DNA of 64,000 nucleotides, taken from positions 33,138 through 97,137 of the forward strand of contig DAIDJG010000536.1 of assembly GCA_027451445.1 (NCBI GenBank), written 5' to 3'. This stretch comes from Singulisphaera sp. (GTDB taxonomy: Bacteria; Planctomycetota; Planctomycetia; Isosphaerales; Isosphaeraceae). This document shows positions 1 through 7,917 of this stretch, piece by piece. The first letter of the stretch is position 1, and each line of letters starts with the position of its first letter. Under the pieces are notes generated by a model. It was not told the origin of the DNA and ran no database searches. It was given only the letters and a program-made list of their open reading frames with translations. The position numbers and the translations under genes were made by a program.

Positions 1-1
1 C

Positions 2-427
2 GCCGAATCGAAGGCGCGTCGCAATGACCTGGAAGCCGGCGTCTTCGATGCCGAAATCCACATTCCGAGGTTCACGACCTATTACGACCTGTGCGACCGC
101 ATCGACCAGATCGAGGGCCGTGATCTCTACCTGCGAACCGACAACGGCGGTCCCCGCTCGGCACCAGTCTACCCGATCGTGATTGCGCGCCGGTGGGACT
201 TCACGAACGGCCAACACACCTTCCTGACTTTATCCGATCGCGGCATGCACCATGGACGTCAGTCGGGCCGGGCGGAGCGGCTGAAGCGAAAGGCCAACAC
301 CATCAAGCGCACGGCCAAGGAAGCGGCCGACCTGGTGGGGCGTCACCCGTCCGAGCGTAAACACGTTGGTTCGACATCCCTCAAGGGCGGCCTTTCGACA
401 ACGGACCCCGATCGCATGAGGTCATAG
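2..427 (+). CDS. Incomplete ORF, phage-structural-like C-terminus
   Basis: The frame is open from the window edge, so the start lies upstream; 141 codons are visible before TAG. The middle reads ...YPIVIARRWDFTNGQHTF..., a beta-strand pattern like the end of phage tail or baseplate proteins, followed by a basic, low-complexity tail rich in Lys, Arg and Ser. Family not recognised. The phage-like label rests mainly on the terminase-like gene downstream on the same strand and the tRNA attachment scar at 2.63 kb. A GTG at 179 could be used but would cut into the conserved-looking part. Confidence 0.45.
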   Translation, partial: AESKARRNDLEAGVFDAEIHIPRFTTYYDLCDRIDQIEGRDLYLRTDNGGPRSAPVYPIVIARRWDFTNGQHTFLTLSDRGMHHGRQSGRAERLKRKANTIKRTAKEAADLVGRHPSERKHVGSTSLKGGLSTTDPDRMRS

Positions 428-686
428 AAGCAATCGAATGGCGTACATTAAGACCTTTTTCTTCCGTCAACGACGTCGCGGTGATGCTCGTGGGTCCTGG
501 ATCGCCGATTCGACGCTGTCGTCCCGCCATGACATCCCCCAACTTACCACCCTTATGCCAGGTACCAGTTAGCGCAAATTTGCGCGAACTGGGGTCCGGC
601 GGAATCCGCGGCGTGGCGTAACCCGTCCGACTTGATGAACACCGGTATCCCAGATACGCTTGACGAGACCTCACGAGGATCCACCG

Positions 687-1469
687 ATGCCCGCACGGCC
701 CGCCAAAACTCCTGCCACGGTCACCTTCCAGAATCCCTGGGAGCGGCGACACGGTGAGTCCGCGAGCGCCTACAGGGCCTTCCAGGTCTACCTGCACCTG
801 GGACCGTCCAGGACCCTCGACGATGCGTCCATCGCCTATCGGGCGGCAAACGAATCGGGGGTCAAAAGTGGGTCAAAAGTGGGTCAAGAACCCCCCCGAA
901 AAAGGCCCCTAAGTAGCCGCATCTCGGAGTGGTCCCGTCAATTCGCCTGGACCGAGCGTGCGACCGCCTACGATCGTCATCTCGATCACGTCGAATCCGA
1001 GGAGCGCCGTCGGCTCGACGAGGAACGACGGGTCTCGTGGGTCCAGAAGGATGAGAAGCGGCTCGAGCAGAACTGGTCGATTGCGGCCCAGTTGAAGATC
1101 AAAGCCCTCCAGATGCTGGGATGGTCACTAGACGGCGAAGTGAGGACCGTCAAGGTGCTCAACGACGATGGTAGCGTGACCGAGCAAAAGGTCGTGGTCG
1201 CGCCAGCCTGGCGGATGCGGGATGCCGCAACCCTCCTCGGAATGGCGAACCTCCTTGAGCAGACCGTCATTGGGGCCATTGCGGGTAAGCAGTCCGAAGC
1301 TCCAACGGCCGCCGAGCAGATCACGGACGAATCCCTCGAAGGTGCGGAAAAACGGCTATTCGAGTGGCGCAAAAAAGTGCGCAACCGCATCAATGAAATA
1401 CGGGAAGACTCACCCTACGATCCGGGTGACGGTCCCGGGAAACCGGTCGAGCCATTGCCAGATCACTAA
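687..1469 (+). CDS. Phage terminase small-subunit-like protein
   Basis: 260 aa. The stretch SRISEWSRQFAWTERATAYD (about residues 84-103) has the Trp-rich helix, the W.eRA.AyD pattern and a following charged coiled helix that I associate with terminase small-subunit-like proteins of phage islands. These bind DNA and recruit the large subunit for packaging. The start is ATG 687 with GAGG at 675-678; a TTG at 660 is less likely. An 11-bp unit (GGGTCAAAAGT) occurs in about three imperfect copies at 857-888 and encodes a GVKSGSKVGQ linker just before the conserved part. No large terminase, portal or capsid gene follows within the window, so this is an isolated phage gene or an island edge. The assignment is by pattern memory only. 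Confidence 0.5.
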   Translation: MPARPAKTPATVTFQNPWERRHGESASAYRAFQVYLHLGPSRTLDDASIAYRAANESGVKSGSKVGQEPPRKRPLSSRISEWSRQFAWTERATAYDRHLDHVESEERRRLDEERRVSWVQKDEKRLEQNWSIAAQLKIKALQMLGWSLDGEVRTVKVLNDDGSVTEQKVVVAPAWRMRDAATLLGMANLLEQTVIGAIAGKQSEAPTAAEQITDESLEGAEKRLFEWRKKVRNRINEIREDSPYDPGDGPGKPVEPLPDH

Positions 1470-1514
1470 CCCCTCGGTCGCCATGCTGGCGATCGCTAAC
1501 CGATAGGTGTACCC

Positions 1515-1985
1515 ATGCATACGAACGCCAATGTCCAATTCGCCTGGAACGCTCTCGGCTGTCCCTCCCTGGTTACGCTCGCGAGGGAGCTCGGCCTCCC
1601 GATCTCGGCCTTCCGTCTCGTGAACGGTGTCCCGACGCTCGCGCAGCCGAGTCCCGCCCCGACCCCTTCGACGAGCTCGGTCGCGACCGGCGGCATGACC
1701 GACAGCCAGCGGTCCCTGCAGGCCCAACTCGACAGCATCGGCGCCCGGTTGGCCGCGGATCGGGAGGCCCGGGCCCGGGAGCGTCTGGCCGAGGAGGCCG
1801 CGACTCCACGCCAACCCACCCCCGACGAGCTCGCCCGGCACCGGACCCTGATGGCGCTGGCCGGACGGTGCGGGGTCCCGGTGATGGGTGTCAACGACGA
1901 AGCGGCCCAGCAGTCCGACGAGTACCAGGCCACCGTGGGGTGGATCAACCGCGGCAACCGCCAGTTCGCCAATCAGGCCCGCTGA
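1515..1985 (+). CDS. Hypothetical protein of phage-like island
   Basis: 156 aa, not recognised. A short N-terminal domain (about 1-45) is followed by a Pro/Thr/Ser linker (46-62), then a charged helical region with Arg/Glu/Ala heptads (65-105) and a small C-terminal domain ending GWINRGNRQFANQAR. It starts 45 bases after the terminase-like gene on the same strand, so co-transcription is likely. The linker and helix arrangement would suit an assembly or scaffold-type phage protein, but nothing proves this. Confidence 0.5.
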   Translation: MHTNANVQFAWNALGCPSLVTLARELGLPISAFRLVNGVPTLAQPSPAPTPSTSSVATGGMTDSQRSLQAQLDSIGARLAADREARARERLAEEAATPRQPTPDELARHRTLMALAGRCGVPVMGVNDEAAQQSDEYQATVGWINRGNRQFANQAR

Positions 1986-2078
1986 CACCGCCGTCGGTAC
2001 AGTTTGGTTTTCGAGGCCGCCACCGGGCACCGTTTGCCCTGGGGCGGCCCGTCAGCGCTTCCGAGGGAGCAAGCGGCG

Positions 2079-2363
2079 ATGTCGATGGTCGATCGCTCTG
2101 GTAGCCGTGTAGAGGCTCACAAGGATCCCGCGCTACGAGGCCACAACATCACACTGGCCGAGGCTCGACGGCTGCACGACATCCTGATCGTGATCCTCCA
2201 CCGTCTCATCGGGCTCTCTGTGCCCGACGTGAGCGTGGTGTTGACCCGCGGAGCAACCCCGAACCACGTGTACAAGCGCCTCAGAGAATGCCCCATGTCG
2301 TCGGAGGATGCGGTCAACCAGCTCCGCACCTGGATCCGGTCGGGGGCGTTGCGGGCCAGTTGA
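2079..2363 (+). CDS. Small hypothetical protein of phage-like island
   Basis: 94 aa. ATG 2079 was chosen because GAGGGAGC lies at 2061-2068; the same frame is open further upstream. The segment NITLAEARRLHDILIVILHR is a strong amphipathic helix, and the following SVPDVSVVLTRGATPNHVYKRL could form a helix-turn-helix. This leaves a DNA-binding role open but unproven. It is the last plus-strand gene before the tRNA-His remnant. Confidence 0.45.
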   Translation: MSMVDRSGSRVEAHKDPALRGHNITLAEARRLHDILIVILHRLIGLSVPDVSVVLTRGATPNHVYKRLRECPMSSEDAVNQLRTWIRSGALRAS

Positions 2364-2390
2364 CCCGCCCGAGGCTCTCCATCGGTTCGC

Positions 2391-2627
2391 CTACTTGCGA
2401 CCCGCGCGTTTTCGCTTCTTGTCGCCCTCACCATGGGTGGATGGAGCCGACGCCCGTACCATCGCGACCATGCCGGCCCGGACCGCCTCGGGGAGTTCGC
2501 CCCACCGCTCCACGATCAACGCGAGGTCGGGATCGGTTTGACGGGTGTCGGTGGGCACAGGGTGGGCAAGCGACAATGGAGGTTGACGTAAGTCGTTGGA
2601 ATGAGTCTGGTTGCGGGAATCGGGGTT
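2391..2627 (-). pseudogene. 3' end of a minus-strand gene cut at the tRNA-His attachment site
   Basis: The minus-strand frame ending at 2391 encodes ...DPDLALIVERWGELPEAVRAGMVAMVRAS plus a basic tail. That pattern resembles, from memory, the extreme C-terminus of planctomycete tyrosine recombinases and proteins linked to them. Reading upstream, the frame runs straight into the antisense of the tRNA fragment (giving the artefact peptide DGIRTRDIQIHNL) and then into unrelated chromosomal DNA without a credible start. The simplest reading is a gene 3' end separated from its 5' part by integration at the attachment site. The family assignment is weak. Confidence 0.35.
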
Positions 2628-2673
2628 CAGATTGTGGATCTGGATATCGCGGGTTCGAATCCCGTCATCCACC
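2627..2673 (+). pseudogene. tRNA-His (GTG) 3' fragment, putative att site
   Basis: The 47 bases match tRNA positions 27-73 exactly in spacing: anticodon stem TCAGA/TCTGG, loop TTGTGGA with anticodon GTG at 2634-2636, a 5-nt variable region, T-arm GCGGG-TTCGAAT-CCCGT, the acceptor 3' strand CATCCAC, and a C at position 73 as tRNA-His needs. The upstream sequence has no D-arm and no GTGGATG acceptor 5' strand, so this is not a functional tRNA. A tRNA 3' part next to phage-like genes, followed by what looks like a native terminator, is the usual scar at the distal end of an element integrated into a tRNA gene. The intact gene should lie left of the window. Confidence 0.75.
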
Positions 2674-2684
2674 CCTCCTACATG

Positions 2685-2727
2685 AGACGACCGTCGGCCA
2701 TCCCGGCTGACGGTCGTCTTTCGTTTT
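2685..2727 (+). terminator. Intrinsic terminator after the tRNA-His remnant
   Basis: A perfect 11-bp inverted repeat (AGACGACCGTC at 2685-2695, GACGGTCGTCT at 2709-2719) with a 13-nt loop is followed by TTTCGTTTT. Its place 12 bases after the tRNA 3' end suggests it was the native terminator of the chromosomal tRNA-His gene before integration. Confidence 0.8.
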
Positions 2728-3363
2728 GAACCCCGATGATGTTCGGGCTTCGCACCTGCTAGCCGACGCCGCTCACAAGCGCCCGGCTTTCCACTCGTTC
2801 GCACGCGCGCCGAAGCGCCGCCTGCGCGTGTTCTCGCGCTCGCCGGTTCCGTGACATGAGTGGCGGCGTCCCTTCCCTGGCTTGCCCCGCCGACCACGAT
2901 CGACACCGTCCGCCGGATTGGTGCCCCGGGCATACCGCCTCCACGCGTCTGCAAAGTCGTTCTGACCGCTGTCGGCACCTGACTGCCTGGCCTGGCTTCA
3001 TGCCCGTCGAGTATCCGGCGAATGGCGACAGTGCCAAACACCCTAATCATAGTCAGAGAAGTTCACGGATTTGTTCCATTCTCGCCATAAACTCCCTGAA
3101 CGCCATAAACGCCGGCAATTTCAATCTGAGTGTCGAGTCTGGTCAACTGAGGCGGTTTTGAAGCCCGCCGGAAGTCGCGTCGTTGAGAACTTTCGCCGGT
3201 CTGAGGCGTAAAAAGAGGAATACGAGGGCTTTGATATTCGGCGGCTCGTCAGAACCCACCGAAGGCGTGGGGACCCACCAGATCGCAGCCGCGTTTCGGA
3301 ATTTGGTCATAATTTCGGGCCGCGGGATAAGTGATGGGCAAGAGGGAGGGCAAGGAGTCGATC
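2728..3363. other. Gene-free stretch right of the attachment site
   Basis: No open frame here has both a ribosome-binding site and recognisable content. The nine-base string GCCATAAAC occurs twice close together near 3085-3110. The leader of the ECF sigma gene must lie at the right end, but I could not identify a clear -35/-10 pair. Confidence 0.5.
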
Positions 3364-3888
3364 GTGGATGGACAGACCCGACAGGCGATGAAGCTCTGGA
3401 CGTTGGCTCAGCCGGTGGTCTCGGCGTTTGTGACATCGGTGGTGCGCGACTTCACGGCCCGAGATGACGTGCTGCAAGAAGTTGCGATCGCGGTGATCGA
3501 ATCGTTTGACCGTTACGATCCAGCTCGACCCTTCGTGGGATGGGCGCTCGGCATTGCGCGGAACCAGGTGGGACTCTATCTAAGGAGGTTGGAACGCGAT
3601 TGCTTGGTCTTCGACAACGCGCTCATCACCTGTCTGGCCTCGACGTTCGAGGCGGTGCCGGCGGAAGGTACGCGGTCACTGGATCTCCTCAGCGAATGCC
3701 TGGGCAGGCTCGACGCAAGAGCTCGAGAACTGTGCGACCTCCGCTACGTCCACGACCTGAAGCCGATCGCGATCGCCGGAAGGGTCGGGATGACGGCGAA
3801 TTCGGTGGCGAAGGCGCTCCAGCGGATTCGCGACCAACTGCGCGAGTGCATCGAGCAGAAGTCCGCGCTGCAAGGAGGTGCGCCATGA
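3364..3888 (+). CDS. ECF sigma-70 factor, Rhodopirellula/Verrucomicrobium type
   Basis: 174 aa. Region 2 is seen in LWTLAQPVVSAFVTSVV, ARDDVLQEVAIAVIESFDRY and FVGWALGIARNQVG. Region 4 follows a short linker, with CDLRYVHDLKPIAIAGRVGM and NSVAKALQRIRDQLRECI as the helix-turn-helix. It should direct RNA polymerase to a small regulon controlled by the next gene. The GTG at 3364 was chosen because AAGGAG at 3352-3357 is ideally spaced; GTG 3331 or ATG 3334 would add about ten residues without a good ribosome site. The stop overlaps the next start (ATGA), so the pair is translationally coupled. Confidence 0.9.
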   Translation: MDGQTRQAMKLWTLAQPVVSAFVTSVVRDFTARDDVLQEVAIAVIESFDRYDPARPFVGWALGIARNQVGLYLRRLERDCLVFDNALITCLASTFEAVPAEGTRSLDLLSECLGRLDARARELCDLRYVHDLKPIAIAGRVGMTANSVAKALQRIRDQLRECIEQKSALQGGAP

Positions 3889-4886
3889 CGCTGATTCCCC
3901 GGACGCTGATTGACGGCTATCTGGACGAGACACTCTCTCCGGACGAGCACGCCGCCCTTGCGCGTTGGCTTAAAGCCGCTCCAGAGAATGCTCAGGAGTT
4001 TGCACGGGCCGTGCTCTTGCACGATCGTCTGCGAGGTGAGCTTCTCGCTCAGGCCGCGGCTGAGTCGGAAACGGCGTCTCGATTGTCCAGGGGATCCTGG
4101 CCCCGCCGCCTCCGGCCCCTCGTGGCGCTCGCGGGAGTGCTTCTCGCCATGGCGGCCTTGGTGCTCGTGCTGTTGAGAGGATTGGCGGAAACCCCGGTAT
4201 CGGCAGCCGTCGTGGAGCTGAACCGGCTCATCGTATCCAGTACCCGGCCGACCGATCGCACGTATCAGATCACCGTCGAGGACCGCACGCTGTCCCAGGC
4301 GCGCGGACCGGGTTCGGAACCATTCGATTGGGGCCGACCGCCGAAACCGCCGCTGGACGGGGCCGTGCTGCACGTCCGGGGGAAAAATCAATTCGTCCTG
4401 GTGCGCATGACGAAGGAGGGGCTGCCGTTTGTCACCGGCAGTAACGGCAAGACCAGTTGGGCCGCGCGGCCGGATGGACCGGTGCGCGTCAGTCCCGACC
4501 TGACCCGGTTCAATCGCGATGTCCCCGGTCACGAGCACGCGATGCCGCTCAGCAACATCAAGGAAGCTCTGGAGCGCCTGCGCACGGCTTACGAGGTGCA
4601 GCTGCTGCCGGTCGAAACGGCCGAAGGGGACGTGCGGTCGGAGGAGAGATCAACCCGGCTGCTCGTCGCCGTCAAGAAGCGCGGGTATCGCGGCCCAAGG
4701 CGCGTCGAGATCACGTACGACGTCGCCAGCGGCCGGATTCAGCAGATGCGCTTCATCAAGATGCCGTACGGCCCCGACCGGTTGACCTTGAGGCTGGACC
4801 TGAATGAAGAGCGGGACCTGGGTGCGGCCTTTTTTGATCATGCGTCCCATCATGCGGCGGATCGGACCGTCGAGTTGGAGGAGTGA
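3885..4886 (+). CDS. Membrane anti-sigma/FecR-like partner of the ECF factor
   Basis: 333 aa. The N-terminal part (1-60: LIDGYLDETLSPDEHAALAR, ...ENAQEFARAVLLHDRLR) is the cytoplasmic helical domain typical of anti-sigma partners of planctomycete ECF factors. One membrane segment follows at about 67-90 (PLVALAGVLLAMAALVLVLL). The remaining roughly 240 residues are a periplasmic domain with beta-type strands and no recognised FecR signature. The start has a strong AAGGAGG at 3872-3878 and overlaps the sigma stop by four bases. Likely role: hold the sigma factor until an outer signal is sensed. The same frame is open upstream from 3540, but that part lies inside the sigma gene and is not coding. 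Confidence 0.75.
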   Translation: MTLIPRTLIDGYLDETLSPDEHAALARWLKAAPENAQEFARAVLLHDRLRGELLAQAAAESETASRLSRGSWPRRLRPLVALAGVLLAMAALVLVLLRGLAETPVSAAVVELNRLIVSSTRPTDRTYQITVEDRTLSQARGPGSEPFDWGRPPKPPLDGAVLHVRGKNQFVLVRMTKEGLPFVTGSNGKTSWAARPDGPVRVSPDLTRFNRDVPGHEHAMPLSNIKEALERLRTAYEVQLLPVETAEGDVRSEERSTRLLVAVKKRGYRGPRRVEITYDVASGRIQQMRFIKMPYGPDRLTLRLDLNEERDLGAAFFDHASHHAADRTVELEE

Positions 4887-4976
4887 CTCCTGAAAGCATG
4901 ACGAATTTTGCGGAAGACACGAACGTCCCCCCCCAGCCCCCCTTCTAGAAGGTTGACCGCCGGTCGCCGTTCAAGG

Positions 4977-5070
4977 AGGGGCGGCTGGGGTCGAGCCCGC
5001 CGCGTTTCCACAGAGTGCGATGGCTGCCCTACTGAGGAATCACCGCGCGGGCTCGACCCCAGCCGCCCCT
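4977..5070. repeat. 24-bp perfect inverted repeat with 46-nt spacer
   Basis: The arm at 4977-5000 (core GGCTGGGGTCGAGCCCGC) is exactly the reverse complement of 5047-5070. A third, degenerate CCCCAGCC... arm lies just upstream, around 4931-4947. The structure sits between the anti-sigma stop and the start of the YHYH gene and has no T-run, so it does not look like a simple terminator. It may be a palindromic mobile or REP-like repeat, or a long leader hairpin of the next gene. Confidence 0.75.
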
Positions 5071-5232
5071 GCCGAGCTTCCATCCGAAGCGATCGGTCGA
5101 GCGGGCGCGCGGCGAACGCGGGGCCAGAGCCGGCTGGTTGCAAAGAGGTCGAAGTACAGACGTTTCGTCCTGACCGCGAGGATCGCGTCTGCCTCAAACG
5201 CGCAGACCTGCGCGCTGCGAAAACGGTGCTTC

Positions 5233-7134
5233 ATGTCTCGACTTGCCAAATGTTTCATTGTGTTGCTGTCGATGGTCGCGGCGGACTCGATCGCCAACGC
5301 CCATCCCGGTCACTCCCATCAACGGTCGTCGACGGCCGATGATTCGCATCAGGATCTGCCGTCCGAGCGCACGTGGGCCGCGGCGTCCGGGGTGTTTCGC
5401 GAACGGGGATCGTTCGTGATGGCTCGCGAGGGCATGGTGCAGATTCGTCGCGACGACGACACGCTGGTCTTGCTCCCTGTCAGCTTGCTCGAACCCGAGG
5501 ATCAGCACAGGATCGAGCATCGCCTGGCCGAGATCCGTCGGGCAGCGGAGAGAAACGGGGGTGTTCGCTTCGATCACGGACACGACGAGGAACACCACGC
5601 CGCGCGGGCTGCCCCGCGGCTGGGGATCGTCGATCGTGGTGTTCCCGACGTCGAAAGGCTGGTCGCCCAACTCGAGACGGGAAGGGACAAAGCAAACGTG
5701 GCGCGTGAAGCGATTCCCGAGATTGCGAGCGCGTTCCAGGCCTTCGTCGACCTCAAGGCGATCAGGACGCGCTGGGACGATTGCTACTTCTACGTCGAGT
5801 CGAATGGGATTCCGGGCCATCCGATGATGATCGGCATCCGGTCGTGGCAGCAGCAGGTACCGATCCCACAGAATTACGTTGGCGACAATGCGTGGCAGAT
5901 TCCGCTTCATCCCGTCCCGGCGGCTCGCCCCCGGTCGACGAACGGCCAATTCCTGCGCGGGGCGATCGCGGTTGCGGTGAATGGCATCCCGATCTTCAAT
6001 CCGCTCAACAATCGGGGAGACGATGCCTACCTCTTTGGCGAGCTCGACGAGTACGGCGGCCACTGCGGGCGGGCTGACGACTATCACTACCACCTCGCCC
6101 CGGTGCATCTCGAAAAGACGACCGGCAAGGGGAAGCCCGTTGCGTACGCGCTCGACGGCTATCCCATCTACGGGTATGACGAGGCAGACGGCTCCCCGGT
6201 CAAGGATCTCGACGCGTTCAACGGGCACAAGGACGCAAACGGCAACTACCACTATCACGCGACCAGGCAGTATCCCTACCTCAACGGTGGCTTTCACGGT
6301 GAAGTGACCGAGCGTGGGGGCCAGGTCGATCCTCAACCTCGGGCCGAGCCGATTCGCCCTGACCTTCGTCCGTTGCGCGGGGCGAGGATCACGGATTTTC
6401 GAGAAACGAAGCCCGGCACCTACGCGCTGACGTACGACGTGAATGGCAAGAGCGGGACGGTGAGTTATACCCTCGCGGGCGACGGATCGGCACGGTTCGT
6501 CTTCGTGGATACGAACGGCCAGACGAGGGCCGAGACCTACATGCCAGGGCGTCGTGGACCCGGCGACCCGGAGCGCCCCCCGCGCCGCGCCGAAACCCGC
6601 ACGCCGCTTTCGAGGGATGCGCGGCCGCCCGCGACGGTGGGCAACGACTCGGCCACGACGACACCGAACGGCAAGCATCCTCGGCTCGTCGTGACGAGTT
6701 CCTCCGTCGACGCCAAGGGGCTACTCTCGGTCGCCTGTACCTGTGATGGGGTCGGTCTCTCGCCCGCGGTCGCGTGGAAGAACGCGCCCGAGGGCACGAA
6801 GTCGTTCGCGGTGAGTCTCTGGCATACGGCTCCCGACCAGGAGAAATCGTACTGGGTTGTGTACAACATTCCCGCCGACGTCACGAGCCTGCCATCGAAT
6901 TCGAAGTCGATCGGCCGGATCGGACTCAACGACCGCCGACGCGCCGAGTACGACCCGTTGTGCTCGAAGGGACCGGGCCTGAAAACTTATCATGTCACGG
7001 TCTTCGCCCTCTCCGCCGAGCCTCGGCTTGCCCCCGGCAATGCGACGCGTGCCCAACTGCTCAGGGCAATTCAAGGGATCACTCTCGCGGAAGGGACGTT
7101 GGACTTTGTGTACGAACGGAAGGGTGTGCGGTGA
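5233..7134 (+). CDS. Secreted YHYH-domain protein fused to a PEBP-like domain
   Basis: 633 aa. Signal peptide: MSRLAKCFIVLLSMVAADSIANA, then HPGHSH. Residues about 185-360 form a YHYH domain, with GHCGRADDYHYHLAP and ANGNYHYHATRQYPYLNGGF carrying the two name-giving motifs and AYALDGYPIYGYDE between them. Residues about 480-630 match the YbhB/PEBP family: CDGVGLSPAVAWKNAPEGTK, YWVVYNIPADVTSLP and a YHVTVFAL strand. The His-rich motifs suggest metal or phosphate binding, but no activity is established for YHYH proteins. ATG 5233 was chosen because the signal peptide begins there; the frame is open from 5020 across the inverted repeat. Probably periplasmic or surface-located. Confidence 0.85.
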   Translation: MSRLAKCFIVLLSMVAADSIANAHPGHSHQRSSTADDSHQDLPSERTWAAASGVFRERGSFVMAREGMVQIRRDDDTLVLLPVSLLEPEDQHRIEHRLAEIRRAAERNGGVRFDHGHDEEHHAARAAPRLGIVDRGVPDVERLVAQLETGRDKANVAREAIPEIASAFQAFVDLKAIRTRWDDCYFYVESNGIPGHPMMIGIRSWQQQVPIPQNYVGDNAWQIPLHPVPAARPRSTNGQFLRGAIAVAVNGIPIFNPLNNRGDDAYLFGELDEYGGHCGRADDYHYHLAPVHLEKTTGKGKPVAYALDGYPIYGYDEADGSPVKDLDAFNGHKDANGNYHYHATRQYPYLNGGFHGEVTERGGQVDPQPRAEPIRPDLRPLRGARITDFRETKPGTYALTYDVNGKSGTVSYTLAGDGSARFVFVDTNGQTRAETYMPGRRGPGDPERPPRRAETRTPLSRDARPPATVGNDSATTTPNGKHPRLVVTSSSVDAKGLLSVACTCDGVGLSPAVAWKNAPEGTKSFAVSLWHTAPDQEKSYWVVYNIPADVTSLPSNSKSIGRIGLNDRRRAEYDPLCSKGPGLKTYHVTVFALSAEPRLAPGNATRAQLLRAIQGITLAEGTLDFVYERKGVR

Positions 7135-7167
7135 TGGCGACAGGCGTGGGTTGTGTCGTGTTCCTTT

Positions 7168-7433
7168 CAGCGGTTTACGGTCGCGTTGCGCGCACGGGAG
7201 GGCGAGGCTCCGTCCGAGCCAGCCTTGATCTATCGGCGAGTCTTCGAGCCGATGGATCATCGCGTGCCGCCCCGGGGAATCGCGTCATCACACGCGATGT
7301 TCAGAGGACTCGAAGACTCGTCCTCCGAACAAGACTGGCTCGGACGGAGCCTCGCCCTCCCAAAACATGCTGGCGCCAAACATAAAACGATGTCGGGTGG
7401 TACGGGCGTACGCAACGCGAGAGAAAACCGCTG
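7168..7433. repeat. MITE-like palindromic repeat, copy A
   Basis: The core at 7196-7361 (166 bp) is bounded by 32-bp inverted repeats starting GGGAGGGCGAGGCTCCGTCC, with one mismatch between arms. A second, inner inverted pair is CGAGTCTTCGAG and CTCGAAGACTCG. An outer pair flanks the core: CAGCGGTTT at 7168-7176 with AAACCGCTG at 7425-7433, and TCGCGTTGCG at 7181-7190 with CGCAACGCGA at 7411-7420. The core is about 95% identical to the copy at 41.73 kb and similarity continues to the right of the core. There is no transposase, so this is a non-autonomous palindromic element. Short open frames across it are artefacts. Confidence 0.85.
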
Positions 7434-7917
7434 TAAAGTGATGTTGCGGACCTTCCGTTCCAGTCGGTCCCATTTTGGGTGCAGCCGTCCAGGAACTGTA
7501 GCACTGTTGTCCGTTTTCCTTTCAACTTGAAAAACCAAGTAAGCCATGTGATCCTATGCGGCTTCTCTGCTGTGTAGGTAAACGCCATCTTGCATGAGTG
7601 CTAAATGGTATCCCCGTCGCTTTTTCACCACGCGCGGTTTGTGGGGCTCGACCGCTTTGACAATCCCCCATAACTGACTTACGTTTGCAGCGAGAGTCTT
7701 CCCGATCACCCTCACCTCATTATCGTGGTCCCATCGATTGTAGCGAGCGCAAAAGTCAGTCGCGGGGTTGCTGAAACAGAGCCTACGGATTGGATGGAAG
7801 TTGGAACTTCCGGAAATGATTACTGCTGTGCAGCCAGGCTAAGTCGTGTTTCGTCCGTGGCCTGAATTTCGTCGTTAGTAACCCTGTGGTCTCGATTTCC
7901 GTCGAGGAGCGCTCAAC
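7434..7917. other. Gene-free stretch before the tad-like genes
   Basis: No plausible gene on either strand. It presumably holds the promoter of the following three-gene pilus-like cluster, but I could not single out a convincing -35/-10 pair. Confidence 0.45.

Noticed and set aside
2591..2673. Intact tRNA-His gene
   Set aside because: The 3' part from the anticodon stem on is perfect, but no D-arm or GTGGATG acceptor strand exists upstream.
2391..3050. 219-aa minus-strand protein
   Set aside because: It crosses a terminator and the tRNA fragment, giving the well-known artefact DGIRTRD; only the 3' part before the tRNA could be a real gene end.
3540..3884. Long N-terminal extension of the anti-sigma protein
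   Set aside because: It lies in another frame of the sigma gene; the ATG at 3885 has an excellent ribosome site and couples to the sigma stop.
5020..5232. N-terminal extension of the YHYH protein
   Set aside because: It runs through the inverted repeat and puts the signal peptide in the middle of the protein.
5194..6678. 494-aa minus-strand frame opposite the YHYH gene
   Set aside because: Arg/Val-rich antisense shadow of a GC-rich gene with clear domains on the plus strand.
7153..7588. Several short proteins across the 7.2-kb repeat
   Set aside because: They are translations of the palindromic repeat, and the same peptides appear at the 41.7-kb copy.
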